The notes below the pieces were generated by a model. It saw nothing but the letters and a program-made list of their open reading frames with translations. It did not search any database and was not told where the DNA came from. A stretch of 33,948 nucleotides of DNA from positions 1 to 33,948 of the forward strand of contig NZ_PQHW01000075.1 of NCBI RefSeq assembly GCF_003385215.1, given 5' to 3'. This stretch comes from Amycolatopsis thermalba (GTDB taxonomy: Bacteria > Actinomycetota > Actinomycetes > Mycobacteriales > Pseudonocardiaceae). Both the position numbers and the translations under genes were made by a program. Positions within the stretch are counted from its first letter, which is position 1. Every line of letters starts with the position of its first letter. Of this stretch, positions 8,101-15,450 are shown in pieces.

Positions 8101-9446
8101 GCGCGGGCCTCCTCCACGACCACCGGCAGCAGCATCCCCCGCTTGCCGATGTTGACCACGGGGTCCAATGAAGCCCGGCACTGGAACGCAGCGAAGTCCC
8201 CGTCGAAGAGGTAGGTGTCGATGCCGTGCGTCATCCGGCAGCGGCGCCCGCCCGAGTACGGGCGCAAATCGCTTGCCGCCAAAGGGAGATAGCGCTGGAC
8301 AACGTAGGTGTCCGGCGCCGCCAGCGCGGTGTCGAGGGCCGCCTCCCACACGGGTTGGTCGGTGAACGGTCCGATCACGACGCCCTCGCCGCGGGTCTTG
8401 TCGGCCGGTTTCATGATCAGCCGGGCACGGTCCTTGCGGAGGTAGGCGGCCAGGTCGTGTCGTGTTCCGTCCGGAACGGTCGTCGCGCCGGACGAGACGC
8501 GGCGGGTCCACGGTATGTGCCGGTCGATCACATCCTGCACCGCTGGGCCGAACAGCGTCCTGAACCGCTCGTCCGTGAGCAGGGCGAGAACCGACTTGTC
8601 GTTGAGGACGCATTGGGCCAGCAACCCGTTGACGAAGGTGACGTCACCAGCCGCCGCTGCGTCGAGGTAGGCGACGGCCTCCGGCGTACGGATGAGGTCG
8701 ACCTGGTCGAGCTTGTTGTAAGCGAGGTCGATGCGTCGCCCGTCCAGGAGGACAGTGCCCTCGCGGGAGCGCACGAAGGAGCGGGCGTCGGCGATCTCGG
8801 TCTCCACCCCGGCGGCGGTCAGCCCCTCGCTGATCCAGTCGACCTCGTTGGCGTACTTGCCGCGCAACTGGACCACAGCCGCCGACTCAGGGAACCGGCC
8901 GGTCTTCCGTTCGTGCAGTGCGACCAGACGGCGAACGAACAGCCCAGTGTCCTGCGCCTGGGGCGGATCGGTGAACGGCGTCAGATCCAGGCCCAGTTCT
9001 TCGCTCACCGCCTGCGCCCAGCGGCGGTGGACGATGCCGTTCTGGATCACGCCTCCCGGGCAGGCCGTGTTGGTCTCCATAATGCGGAACCGGCCGTCGA
9101 CCAGCGCCCCGTCGAAGCGGCACACGAAGACGTCCGGACGGGTTCCGGTGTCGGCGGCCAGCCAGTGCTCCGCGTGCGCGTATCGGGGGAAGAACTCGCG
9201 CACGTCGGCGTGTTCGCGGTACAGCGCCGCGACTCGTTCGAGGAGTGCGTGCAGGTCCCGTGCCGCGTCAGTAACCGCTGCCGCTTCCTCCGCGGACAGC
9301 ACCAAGGGGCGGGGACTGGCCGGATAGGGTCGTCCCTCGAAGTGGACGCCGGCGTTCCACAGTTCGGTACCCAGGCGGTCGGCCAGCGCCGTGAAGTCCT
9401 CTGCCGGCAGATCGTCGATGATCCCGAGAATCTCCTTGCCTGCCAC
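8097..9446 (-). CDS. circularly permuted ATP-grasp enzyme (glutathionylspermidine synthase-like)
   Basis: A 449-residue protein. I chose GTG 9446 because GGAGG (9454-9458) lies seven bases upstream; the frame extends further but only across the end of TfuA. Residues 107-135 carry FVCRFDGALVDGRFRIMETN then ACPGG, a glutamate/asparagine metal- and ATP-binding site found early in circularly permuted ATP-grasp proteins. Near residue 370 MKPADKTRGEGVVIG supplies the ATP-binding lysine and loop, followed by TYVVQRYLPL. The order of these elements is the permuted one. Known relatives make amide bonds (glutathionylspermidine, peptide ligases). It starts 22 bases after the TfuA stop and overlaps the second ligase by four bases, so it belongs to the operon. 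Substrate unknown. Confidence 0.85.
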   Translation of the reverse strand: MAGKEILGIIDDLPAEDFTALADRLGTELWNAGVHFEGRPYPASPRPLVLSAEEAAAVTDAARDLHALLERVAALYREHADVREFFPRYAHAEHWLAADTGTRPDVFVCRFDGALVDGRFRIMETNTACPGGVIQNGIVHRRWAQAVSEELGLDLTPFTDPPQAQDTGLFVRRLVALHERKTGRFPESAAVVQLRGKYANEVDWISEGLTAAGVETEIADARSFVRSREGTVLLDGRRIDLAYNKLDQVDLIRTPEAVAYLDAAAAGDVTFVNGLLAQCVLNDKSVLALLTDERFRTLFGPAVQDVIDRHIPWTRRVSSGATTVPDGTRHDLAAYLRKDRARLIMKPADKTRGEGVVIGPFTDQPVWEAALDTALAAPDTYVVQRYLPLAASDLRPYSGGRRCRMTHGIDTYLFDGDFAAFQCRASLDPVVNIGKRGMLLPVVVEEARA

Positions 9447-9468
9447 GTGCACACCTCCGGAGGCGGGT

Positions 9469-10192
9469 TCAGGGCGTTTCCTGGCGTACGAACTCCGCCC
9501 AGTGGTGGGTCGGTTCGAAAGACGGGCGCCGCGTCCTGGAAAGGGCCCCTGGATTCCGGGCAACCGCGTCCAGGGCTTCGAATGCGTCGTCGCGTTTGAC
9601 GTCGGGTTTCCGGGCGGCCACGAAGCGACCCAGTCCTCGAGCTGGTCTCGGGGAATGCCCGCCTGCCGAGCCTGCTCGGCCAGGCTGGTCCAGTGACGGT
9701 CCGCGTAGAACAGGGATTTGGCCAGCCGGACCAGGGTGCCGGCGGAATCGGGTCCCAGCACGCCCTCGGCTCGGGCCAGCCCGGCGGCGTGGCGGATCGT
9801 CACCATCGGCACGGACAGGGTCTGGTAGCCGGAACCGGCGTCACCATGGGCGACGGCAACCTCGTCGTCGTCGGTGAGAGTGCCGTCACGGTACGGCGGA
9901 AGACGCGCCCGATACCGACCATCCCGAAGTCCGCCAGTTCCGCGGCGCGCAGGGCGCCCATGCTGGAGCAGCCGAACACCGCCAGCCCTTGGTGGAGGGC
10001 GTAGAGGATCTCCTTGTGCTGAACGCTGGGCACCTGGTGGAAGTACCCGTCGATCAGGAGAAGCGTGCGGTACCCCGCCTCCACGGCGCGGTAGACGTCA
10101 CCGGCCGAAGCTGGGGGGAGTGCGGTCAGGCCGGCGACGCGTTCGGCTTCCCCGGCGCCGAGAGTGGGTCCGACGAAAACGCAACCGTGCAA
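9469..10192 (-). pseudogene. tfuA: TfuA-like protein, broken by two single-base frame changes
   Basis: TfuA partners YcaO in peptide thioamidation, probably by helping deliver sulfur or guiding the substrate. Three frames together give a complete family protein: VFVGPTLGAGEAERVAGLT ... DGYFHQVPSVQHKEILYAL ... FGCSSMGALRAAELADFGM in the first; YRDGTLTDDDEVAVAHGDAG ... HAAGLARAEGVLGP ... LFYADRHW in the second; and FVAARKPDVKRDDAFEALDA to the stop at 9469 in the third. Both breaks (near 9893-9896 and 9622-9626) are minus-one changes; adding two bases yields 242 codons exactly, a normal length. Start is TTG 10192 behind a strong AAGGAGG. It is either a sequencing artefact or a recent double mutation; the rest of the operon is intact, which favours the former. 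Confidence 0.85.
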
Positions 10193-11469
10193 GTCAGCCT
10201 CCTTCCGCGGTCCCGCCGGAGACCGGGGCCGGGCCCGGGTAGTGGCGAATGCGGCGGATGTCGGCGGCCAGCAGGGCTGGGGAGCGACAGCGCAGCGACC
10301 GCGGCGCAGAGGACCAGGGCCAGGGTCAGGCCCGTGCGGTCGCCGTACGCGTCCGCGAGAAGCTGGGCCAGCGCGCCGCCCGCCAAGGCGCCGAGAGGAA
10401 TCGTGCTCAGGTTGATCGTCCGAGCGGTCGCATGCACCCGGCCCAGCAGACGGGCTTCCGTGACCTGCTGGCGCAGCGTGGTGACGACGGCGTTCCAGAT
10501 CGGCAGCCACAGCGACGACACCACCATCACGGTCACCACGATGCCGACCGGCGGCAACACCAGCGCCAACGGCACGGCCAGCCACGCCAGCCCCTCGCAC
10601 CCGGTCAGCAACAAGGTGCGGCCGACCCCCAGACGCCCGGCCAGCCAGCCGCTCAGCATCGCTCCAGCCACCGCGGCGACAGCCCCGGCGGTGAAGAGGG
10701 CTCCGGCGACCCCCGGGGACAGCGCGAGTGCCCGGTACAGGAAGAGCACCAGCACCGTCCGCACCGCGCTCATCCCCAGGTTGCGCAGTCCCGCTGCCAC
10801 GGTGAGCGGGCGCAGGAGGGGGTGTCCCCACAGGAAGCGCAAGCCCTCGGCGATCGAACGCCACACACCGGTCCTCGCGCCGTGCGAACCCGGGGTGGGT
10901 TCGGGTGCGCGGACGAGAACGACCCCGGCCACCGATGCGAGAAAGGACAGCGCGTTCACCGCCAGGGCGCCGGCGGCGGCCAATGCCTGCAGCAACGCCC
11001 CACCGAGCACGGGCCCGATCAGCCGGGAGACGCTGCTCGACATCTCCAGGCGCGCGTTCCCCCGCGCCAGCGGCTCCCCGGACCGGAGCGTGGGCAGATA
11101 CGACTGGTAGGCCACGTCGAAGAGGACCGAGAAGACCCCCGCCACCGCTGCCACGACATACAGCTGGGCGAGGGACAGAACGCCGGAGGCCGCGGCTACC
11201 GGAAGCGTCGCGAAAGCCGCGCACCGCACCAGATCGGCCGTGATCATGGCGGGACGGCGGCGGACGCGGTCCATGAGCACCCCGACGAACAGCCCCAGCA
11301 CCGGATAGGCCGCGGAGGCGATCGCATTGAGCGCGCCGACCTCGACGCTGCCCGCGTGCAGCACCACCACGGCGACAGTCGGCAGCACGAAGGCAGACAC
11401 CTGATCGCCGATCAGTGACACGGTCTGACCCGTCCAAAGCCATCGGAAATCCCGCCCGGCTGTGCTCAC
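10126..11469 (-). CDS. MFS transporter of the YcaO/TfuA cluster, end of gene probably frameshifted
   Basis: A 447-residue major facilitator protein with about 12 hydrophobic helices, resembling drug-export MFS proteins (N-terminal FRWLWTGQTVSLIGDQVS; loop MDRVRRRPAM after helix 2). It would export the cluster product and give self-resistance. GTG 11469 overlaps the YcaO stop as GTGA. As read, the last 50 residues are polar, arginine-rich and overlap TfuA by 67 bases. Dropping one G from the run at 10279-10282 gives instead a typical MFS tail (LLAADIRRIRHYPGP) that stops at 10194, one base before the TfuA start. That fits much better, so the true end is likely 10194. Confidence 0.85.
   Translation of the reverse strand: MSTAGRDFRWLWTGQTVSLIGDQVSAFVLPTVAVVVLHAGSVEVGALNAIASAAYPVLGLFVGVLMDRVRRRPAMITADLVRCAAFATLPVAAASGVLSLAQLYVVAAVAGVFSVLFDVAYQSYLPTLRSGEPLARGNARLEMSSSVSRLIGPVLGGALLQALAAAGALAVNALSFLASVAGVVLVRAPEPTPGSHGARTGVWRSIAEGLRFLWGHPLLRPLTVAAGLRNLGMSAVRTVLVLFLYRALALSPGVAGALFTAGAVAAVAGAMLSGWLAGRLGVGRTLLLTGCEGLAWLAVPLALVLPPVGIVVTVMVVSSLWLPIWNAVVTTLRQQVTEARLLGRVHATARTINLSTIPLGALAGGALAQLLADAYGDRTGLTLALVLCAAVAALSLPSPAGRRHPPHSPLPGPGPGLRRDRGRRLTCTVAFSSDPLSAPGKPNASPA
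10198..10204 (-). promoter_or_regulatory. strong ribosome binding site deciding a TTG start for TfuA
   Basis: On the minus strand AAGGAGG stands five bases before TTG 10192. No ATG or GTG in the same frame precedes the conserved VFVGPTL motif at a comparable spacing, so the rare TTG start is the best choice. The site lies within the end of the upstream transporter gene, in line with translational coupling. Confidence 0.6.
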
Positions 11470-12728
11470 GCCACTGGCCTCACCGGGGCCAGCGCGGAGC
11501 CGTAGGGGCCGTACGCGCCGGGTACGACCACCTTCACCACCCACGGGCCCGGATCGGCGCCGCCCACGTCGACGACGACGATCCGCTCGAATCCAGCACG
11601 CCGGAGTGCCTCCGCGGCCACCGCGACATCGGAGCCAGCGCTTCCACGCGGGTACGACCGCAAGGTCGCGAAGTCGATCCGCTCGCCTCCCCTGTGCAGG
11701 TCAGTCCACACTCGCCGGACCAGGCCGATGTCGTGGGCCCTGGCCATCTCCTCCCTGGTGACGTCGTCCCGGCTGCCGGAGATGTAGGTCAGCCTCTTCT
11801 GCGCGGCCTCCTGCAGCGCGCCGGCCAAGGCCGCGGCCGGTTCCATGCGGCAGCAGAAACCGTCGTGGACCCCCGTCCCGAACCACTCGGCCTCGTCGGG
11901 GTCCGGCAGGACGACGCAGCCCACTGCGGGGAGCCCGGCGGCACTGGTGCTGTTCCAGGCGGCGACGTACACCCCGCGTGCGGCGAAGCGGTCCAGCAGC
12001 CACCGGCATCCGGGGTCTCGCACCGTGTCCAACGCGATGCGCCGCTCGTCGTCACTGGTCCCCCACCGCCATTCCGCATCGCGCTCGATCACCTCGCACA
12101 GCGCGTGCAGCATCGCCTCCGGCCGGGTGTTGCCCGACGCCAGACCATTCGAGTTGCGGGCGAGCCAGGGCGCGGTCAGGCTGTCGAGCCGGAAGTCCAG
12201 CGACACGACCTCCAGTGGCACCCACACCTGCCCGCCGGACAGGACATCCGACCCGGGGATCCACGTCGCGCGCCGCCGCCGGTGCCCGACCGGCTCGGCA
12301 TCGAGGGCGAGTGGCAGCGTTTCCGGGTCGACAGCTGGGATGCCGTTGTCCGTCAACTCCTCGAACGACGCCACTTGGCCCGCCGCGTCGATGTTCTCCG
12401 CATGCCGGACCTCCAGGCTCTCCATCAGCGCTGCTGTTCGCGCGGAGGCGGTGTCCATGCCCTTGCCGACGCTCACGGCCAGCGAACGGGCAAGGGGCCG
12501 CACAGCGAGGCACACCGGGATGCCCAGCACATCCAAACCGGTCACGTCGGCGAGACGAGTCACGCCTGCCGACGGCATCAGACGCCGGAACCGCGCGAAC
12601 GTCTCGTCCGCCCGGCAGGCACGACCCGATCCGCCCGTCAGGCGCGCCTCACGGTCAGCGCGGCGGATGCGGCACCGACGCTGTGCACCGAGTCTTTCAC
12701 CGATCTCGACATGACCTCCTCGCCTCAT
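11466..12728 (-). CDS. ycaO: YcaO cyclodehydratase/thioamidation enzyme
   Basis: YcaO proteins use ATP to phosphorylate a backbone amide oxygen so that a nucleophile can replace or attack it; with TfuA the result is usually a thioamide. All ATP-site motifs are present: SVGKGMDTASARTAALMESLE (residues 86-106), SNGLASGNTRPEAMLHAL then CEVIERDA (193-218), and EAAQKRLTYISGSRDD (307-322). ITRVADVTGLD-like GVTRLADVTGLDVLGIPV comes near residue 55. The C-terminus lacks the PxPxP end of azoline-forming types. I chose ATG 12728, but no good ribosome site precedes it; ATG 12712 in another frame has GAGG at proper spacing and would join after a frame change, so the first 35 residues are uncertain. First gene of the tightly overlapping operon. 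Confidence 0.92.
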   Translation of the reverse strand: MRRGGHVEIGERLGAQRRCRIRRADREARLTGGSGRACRADETFARFRRLMPSAGVTRLADVTGLDVLGIPVCLAVRPLARSLAVSVGKGMDTASARTAALMESLEVRHAENIDAAGQVASFEELTDNGIPAVDPETLPLALDAEPVGHRRRRATWIPGSDVLSGGQVWVPLEVVSLDFRLDSLTAPWLARNSNGLASGNTRPEAMLHALCEVIERDAEWRWGTSDDERRIALDTVRDPGCRWLLDRFAARGVYVAAWNSTSAAGLPAVGCVVLPDPDEAEWFGTGVHDGFCCRMEPAAALAGALQEAAQKRLTYISGSRDDVTREEMARAHDIGLVRRVWTDLHRGGERIDFATLRSYPRGSAGSDVAVAAEALRRAGFERIVVVDVGGADPGPWVVKVVVPGAYGPYGSALAPVRPVA

Positions 12729-13291
12729 TCGAGGTATCACGCAAGGGACATCAACGTACAACCAGGTCGGGAATTCAAGTCGGGTGAACTGCGACTCTTG
12801 CCGCAGACGGGTCACTGATCGCTGGTCTCGATGCCGTTCGGCAGGACCGGATACCGGGCGGCCTCGACCCAATCAGTGCCGAACCGCACAATTCGACAAT
12901 TCAGACAAAGCAAGCGTTGATACCGATCGGAACTGGCAGCCACAATTCACCGACGAGGCGCGCGAGGTAACGTCACACTCCGATTTCACCGGTTCGCCAC
13001 CATGCATCCGGTCGTAAGGTCAAGACCGAATGGAAATCAAGATAGGCTAAGGAATCGTCGTCCGGCAAGTATTGAGCCTGCCAAACACGTTGTCGGTCAT
13101 ACCGCAAAATCGCACCGAACCAGCCATGACACTTCGCTTCTCACGACCTCGCCAACCGCGTGATCGCATTAAGCATCAAATCGACCAGATTGGCGTTCGA
13201 CAATCCCTTCGGAACTACCATTCACGCACCCGCGAAGTAGCAGACGTTCATTTGAACAGGGCGCCCCGTTGACCGCCCAGTGCGTCTCACG
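12729..13291. other. low-GC gap between GT2 and YcaO; no certain gene
   Basis: About 560 bp (660 bp if the GT2 gene ends at 13390) with visibly lower GC than anything around it and no codon bias of the host type. It should hold the operon promoter and possibly a precursor peptide. Minus-strand candidates: a 44-codon frame 12873-13007 rich in Cys, Ser and Thr; a 26-codon frame 13141-13221 followed in the same frame, after one TGA, by 55 open codons to 12973. None has a good ribosome site. A loose promoter, TTGATT and TACGAC 18 bases apart, points toward YcaO and ends just before ATG 13007. Confidence 0.5.
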
Positions 13292-14170
13292 TCAAGATGC
13301 CAAGTCTTGCACGAGTTCGTTGGTCCGATTTCCGGTTGCTTCGCCGACAACTGCAGCGCTGGGCGAAGTCCTGGCAACGTCCGTCGGGCTCATTCGACTC
13401 GCAAAGCGGGCGGCCACCGGGGCGGCCCCGCGGCCAGGAGTGCGACCCGTTCCCGCACTAGCGAAATATGCGCCCCCCCCCCCCGCGAATTTTGACCTTC
13501 CGGTGCGGAGAGACCTTTGCCGGGGATGCTTGCGGTAGCGCAGGATCGGGGCGTCGACCAGGACTCCCTCCGCGGCGGCGGAGGCTGCCATGAGAAGCCC
13601 GGTGTCCTCCATACCCAGCAGCGCCGTCCAGCCGCCCAGCTCCACCACGAGGGGCCGTCGCCACATGGCTCCCGCTGGGTGGACCGGAAGCCGGTAGTGT
13701 TCCGGATCACTCAACCATTCGTCCGATAATGCTCCGCGCCGCTGAATGCCGGGGGACAACGGTAGTGGATGCTCGCGCAGGGTGCCGTCGGGGAGCAGGT
13801 CGCGGGCGTGGCCGACCGCGTATCCCGCTTCCGGGTGCCGTCGCATCGCCGCCACCAGCAGCTCCAGCGCGTTCGGTTCCAGCTGGTCGTCGGCGTCCAG
13901 GTTCTGCAGGAGAGGCGCCTCGGCGCGGGCCAGGGCGATGTTGCGGGTGACGGCCGGCCCCGCCATGGCCCGGTTGCTCTCGACCTGGACGCGTTCGTCG
14001 GTCAGCGCTCCGGTGACAGCCAGGGCTGTGCGGACAGCGGTGTCGTTCACCCCGTCGATCTGCACCAGCCATCGCCATCGCGGATAGGTCTGCGCGCGCA
14101 GGGACGCGTAGGCCGCAGGCACGAACGGTGCGTAGGCGGCGTGCACCGCTGTCACCACATCAACCCACAC
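13292..14170 (-). CDS. GT2-family glycosyltransferase with a 12-G run near its end
   Basis: A 292-residue protein as read. The N-terminal GT-A fold is clear: VDVVTAVHAAYAPFVPAAYA, the nucleotide-binding aspartate in LVQIDGVND (D39), then TRNIALARAEAPLLQNLDAD(D) with the metal-binding DxD at 92-95, and later GAMWRRPLVVELGGW and YRKHP. It would transfer a sugar from a nucleotide sugar. The 12-G run at 13473-13484 changes the frame: with 11 G the protein ends RERVALLAAGPPRWPPALRVE at 13390 (259 residues), a more natural GT2 tail than the arginine/proline-rich one as read. Start is GTG 14170 without a ribosome site, perhaps leaderless. It precedes the YcaO operon in the same direction and may tailor its product. 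Confidence 0.8.
   Translation of the reverse strand: MWVDVVTAVHAAYAPFVPAAYASLRAQTYPRWRWLVQIDGVNDTAVRTALAVTGALTDERVQVESNRAMAGPAVTRNIALARAEAPLLQNLDADDQLEPNALELLVAAMRRHPEAGYAVGHARDLLPDGTLREHPLPLSPGIQRRGALSDEWLSDPEHYRLPVHPAGAMWRRPLVVELGGWTALLGMEDTGLLMAASAAAEGVLVDAPILRYRKHPRQRSLRTGRSKFAGGGGAYFASAGTGRTPGRGAAPVAARFASRMSPTDVARTSPSAAVVGEATGNRTNELVQDLAS
13473..13484. repeat. homopolymer run of 12 C (12 G in the glycosyltransferase)
   Basis: Twelve consecutive C on the plus strand lie within the last fifth of the glycosyltransferase gene. Run length sets which of three C-termini is made: 12 G ends at 13292, 11 G at 13390, 10 or 13 G near 13458. Runs of this kind mutate easily by slippage and are also easily misread. 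Confidence 0.9.
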
Positions 14171-14177
14171 AGTGTGT
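14167..14177. promoter_or_regulatory. short inverted repeat in the divergent GT2/14245 promoter region
   Basis: ACACA-G-TGTGT spans the GTG start of the glycosyltransferase in the 74-bp gap between it and the divergent gene at 14245. It could be an operator, but five-base arms also occur by chance. Confidence 0.25.
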
Positions 14178-14244
14178 ATCTACCATCGCGAGGCGGCCCC
14201 GGTGTGGTAAGTAGTGGATCAATCACAGTCGGTCGAGGGGAAGC

Positions 14245-15450
14245 ATGGACAAGAAGGCCCTGCTGGACAGTCTGCGTCAAGCAACCACGACGGGCTCGCG
14301 CGAGCTGGATCGCATCTGCGAGGCTGCCGCCGCCGAGCTGATGGCGGCCGGGGCGGAGCCTCCGTTCGAGGTCGGATCCGCCGACTTCGCCGCCGACCCC
14401 TTCCTCATCTGCGCCGATCGCTACTGGCGGTTGCGGTTCCTGGAACTGCCCACGGTCGAAACCGCCGCCCGGTGCGCGCACTGGCTGACCCGCTCGGCCG
14501 ACGTCGAGCAACGCACCGAGATCGCCCAGAAGTGGGCCCTCGGCTACGCGTTCATCACCAGGGACACCGTCGAATCCGCGCGAGAACTCACCGAAGCCAG
14601 CGGCTGGATCCTGGAGGAACACCACGGCTCGTCCGCCATCGCGTATTTCGCGACCGTCTACCACGCCGGCAAACTCCGGGCGAACTTCGCGTTCGACGAC
14701 CTGCGCCTGTTCCTCGATTCCGCACTCCTGGCCCTGGCCTGCGACGAGCACCGCAATGACCCGCTCTTCGTCGCCCTGGAAGCCTTCGCCGCCTTCGGCA
14801 GCCGCACCATCACCGCAGAACACGCGATCACGCTGCTGGACAAGGCGTGGGCATCCCCGCAACGGACGCTGCACGTCGTCGACCTCTGCCTCAACGCACT
14901 CGCCGCGGCCGCCCCCTTCGAGGGTCAAGCCGATCTCCTCCGCACCCGGGCCGAAGAAGCCGTGGCCGCATTTCCGGACAATCACATCTTCTACTTCCGG
15001 CTGGCGGCAGGACAGCGCATGTCCCGGGACTGCGACACCGCGCTCGACACCATCGACACCGCGCTGCGGCTCCTGCCCGCGACCGGCAACCGCGGCAGCC
15101 ACAAACTGCTCCAAGAGCAATACCTCCGCGAACGCGACATGATCCAGGAAGGCCGGCAACTGGCCCAATGGTCGGCCGAGGAACGCCAGCGCTGGGCCGC
15201 CCAAGAAGCCAGCAACGCCGATCTCCGCCGCACACTGCAGAACTCCACCGTCCGCGCGATCGAACTCGTCACCGTCTTCACCGCCGCCATCGCCTTCGCC
15301 GTCGGCTCCCTGCAAGTCACACTCGCCGGCACACTGGCAGTCAAAGACCGGATCTGGATGATCATCACGTTCGGCGCGGGCCTTCTCGCGTTCGCACTGC
15401 TCATCATCGGCGGAACGTGGTGGATCACCCGCAGGCGCCGCAACCCGTGA
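14245..15450 (+). CDS. helical-repeat protein with two C-terminal transmembrane helices
   Basis: A 401-residue protein starting at ATG 14245 with GAGGGGAAG upstream. Residues 1-285 are helical and look like degenerate TPR-type repeats (ALDTIDTALRLLPATGNR, LLRTRAEEAVAAFPDN). Residues 285-335 are strongly charged and may form a coiled coil (LRERDMIQEGRQLAQWSAEE). Two membrane helices follow at about 339-358 and 370-393, ending in the basic tail TRRRRNP, so the bulk should face the cytoplasm. I know no named family. Soluble sensor plus two terminal membrane helices resembles the layout of membrane-damaging effectors in several phage-defence systems, but that is analogy only. It is divergent from the GT2 gene. 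Confidence 0.8.
   Translation: MDKKALLDSLRQATTTGSRELDRICEAAAAELMAAGAEPPFEVGSADFAADPFLICADRYWRLRFLELPTVETAARCAHWLTRSADVEQRTEIAQKWALGYAFITRDTVESARELTEASGWILEEHHGSSAIAYFATVYHAGKLRANFAFDDLRLFLDSALLALACDEHRNDPLFVALEAFAAFGSRTITAEHAITLLDKAWASPQRTLHVVDLCLNALAAAAPFEGQADLLRTRAEEAVAAFPDNHIFYFRLAAGQRMSRDCDTALDTIDTALRLLPATGNRGSHKLLQEQYLRERDMIQEGRQLAQWSAEERQRWAAQEASNADLRRTLQNSTVRAIELVTVFTAAIAFAVGSLQVTLAGTLAVKDRIWMIITFGAGLLAFALLIIGGTWWITRRRRNP

Noticed and set aside
4447-8214. A plus-strand open frame of 1255 codons.
   Set aside because: It is an Arg/Pro/Gly-rich shadow of the PLD gene and then of the minus-strand ATP-grasp gene; only the short GGDEF-like stretch has any family pattern. Long shadow frames are expected in such GC-rich DNA.
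8226-9599. A 457-codon plus-strand frame opposite the permuted ATP-grasp gene.
   Set aside because: No family motif; the opposite strand has a convincing enzyme with ribosome site and operon links.
9880-9910. Programmed minus-one frameshifting as an explanation for the TfuA frame break.
   Set aside because: The site reads TTC CGC CGT ACC, without an X XXY YYZ slippery heptamer, and a second break of the same sign follows later in the gene.
12784-13017. A 77-codon plus-strand frame with several Cys in the low-GC gap.
   Set aside because: Points away from the operon, no ribosome site, no resemblance to precursor peptides or any family.
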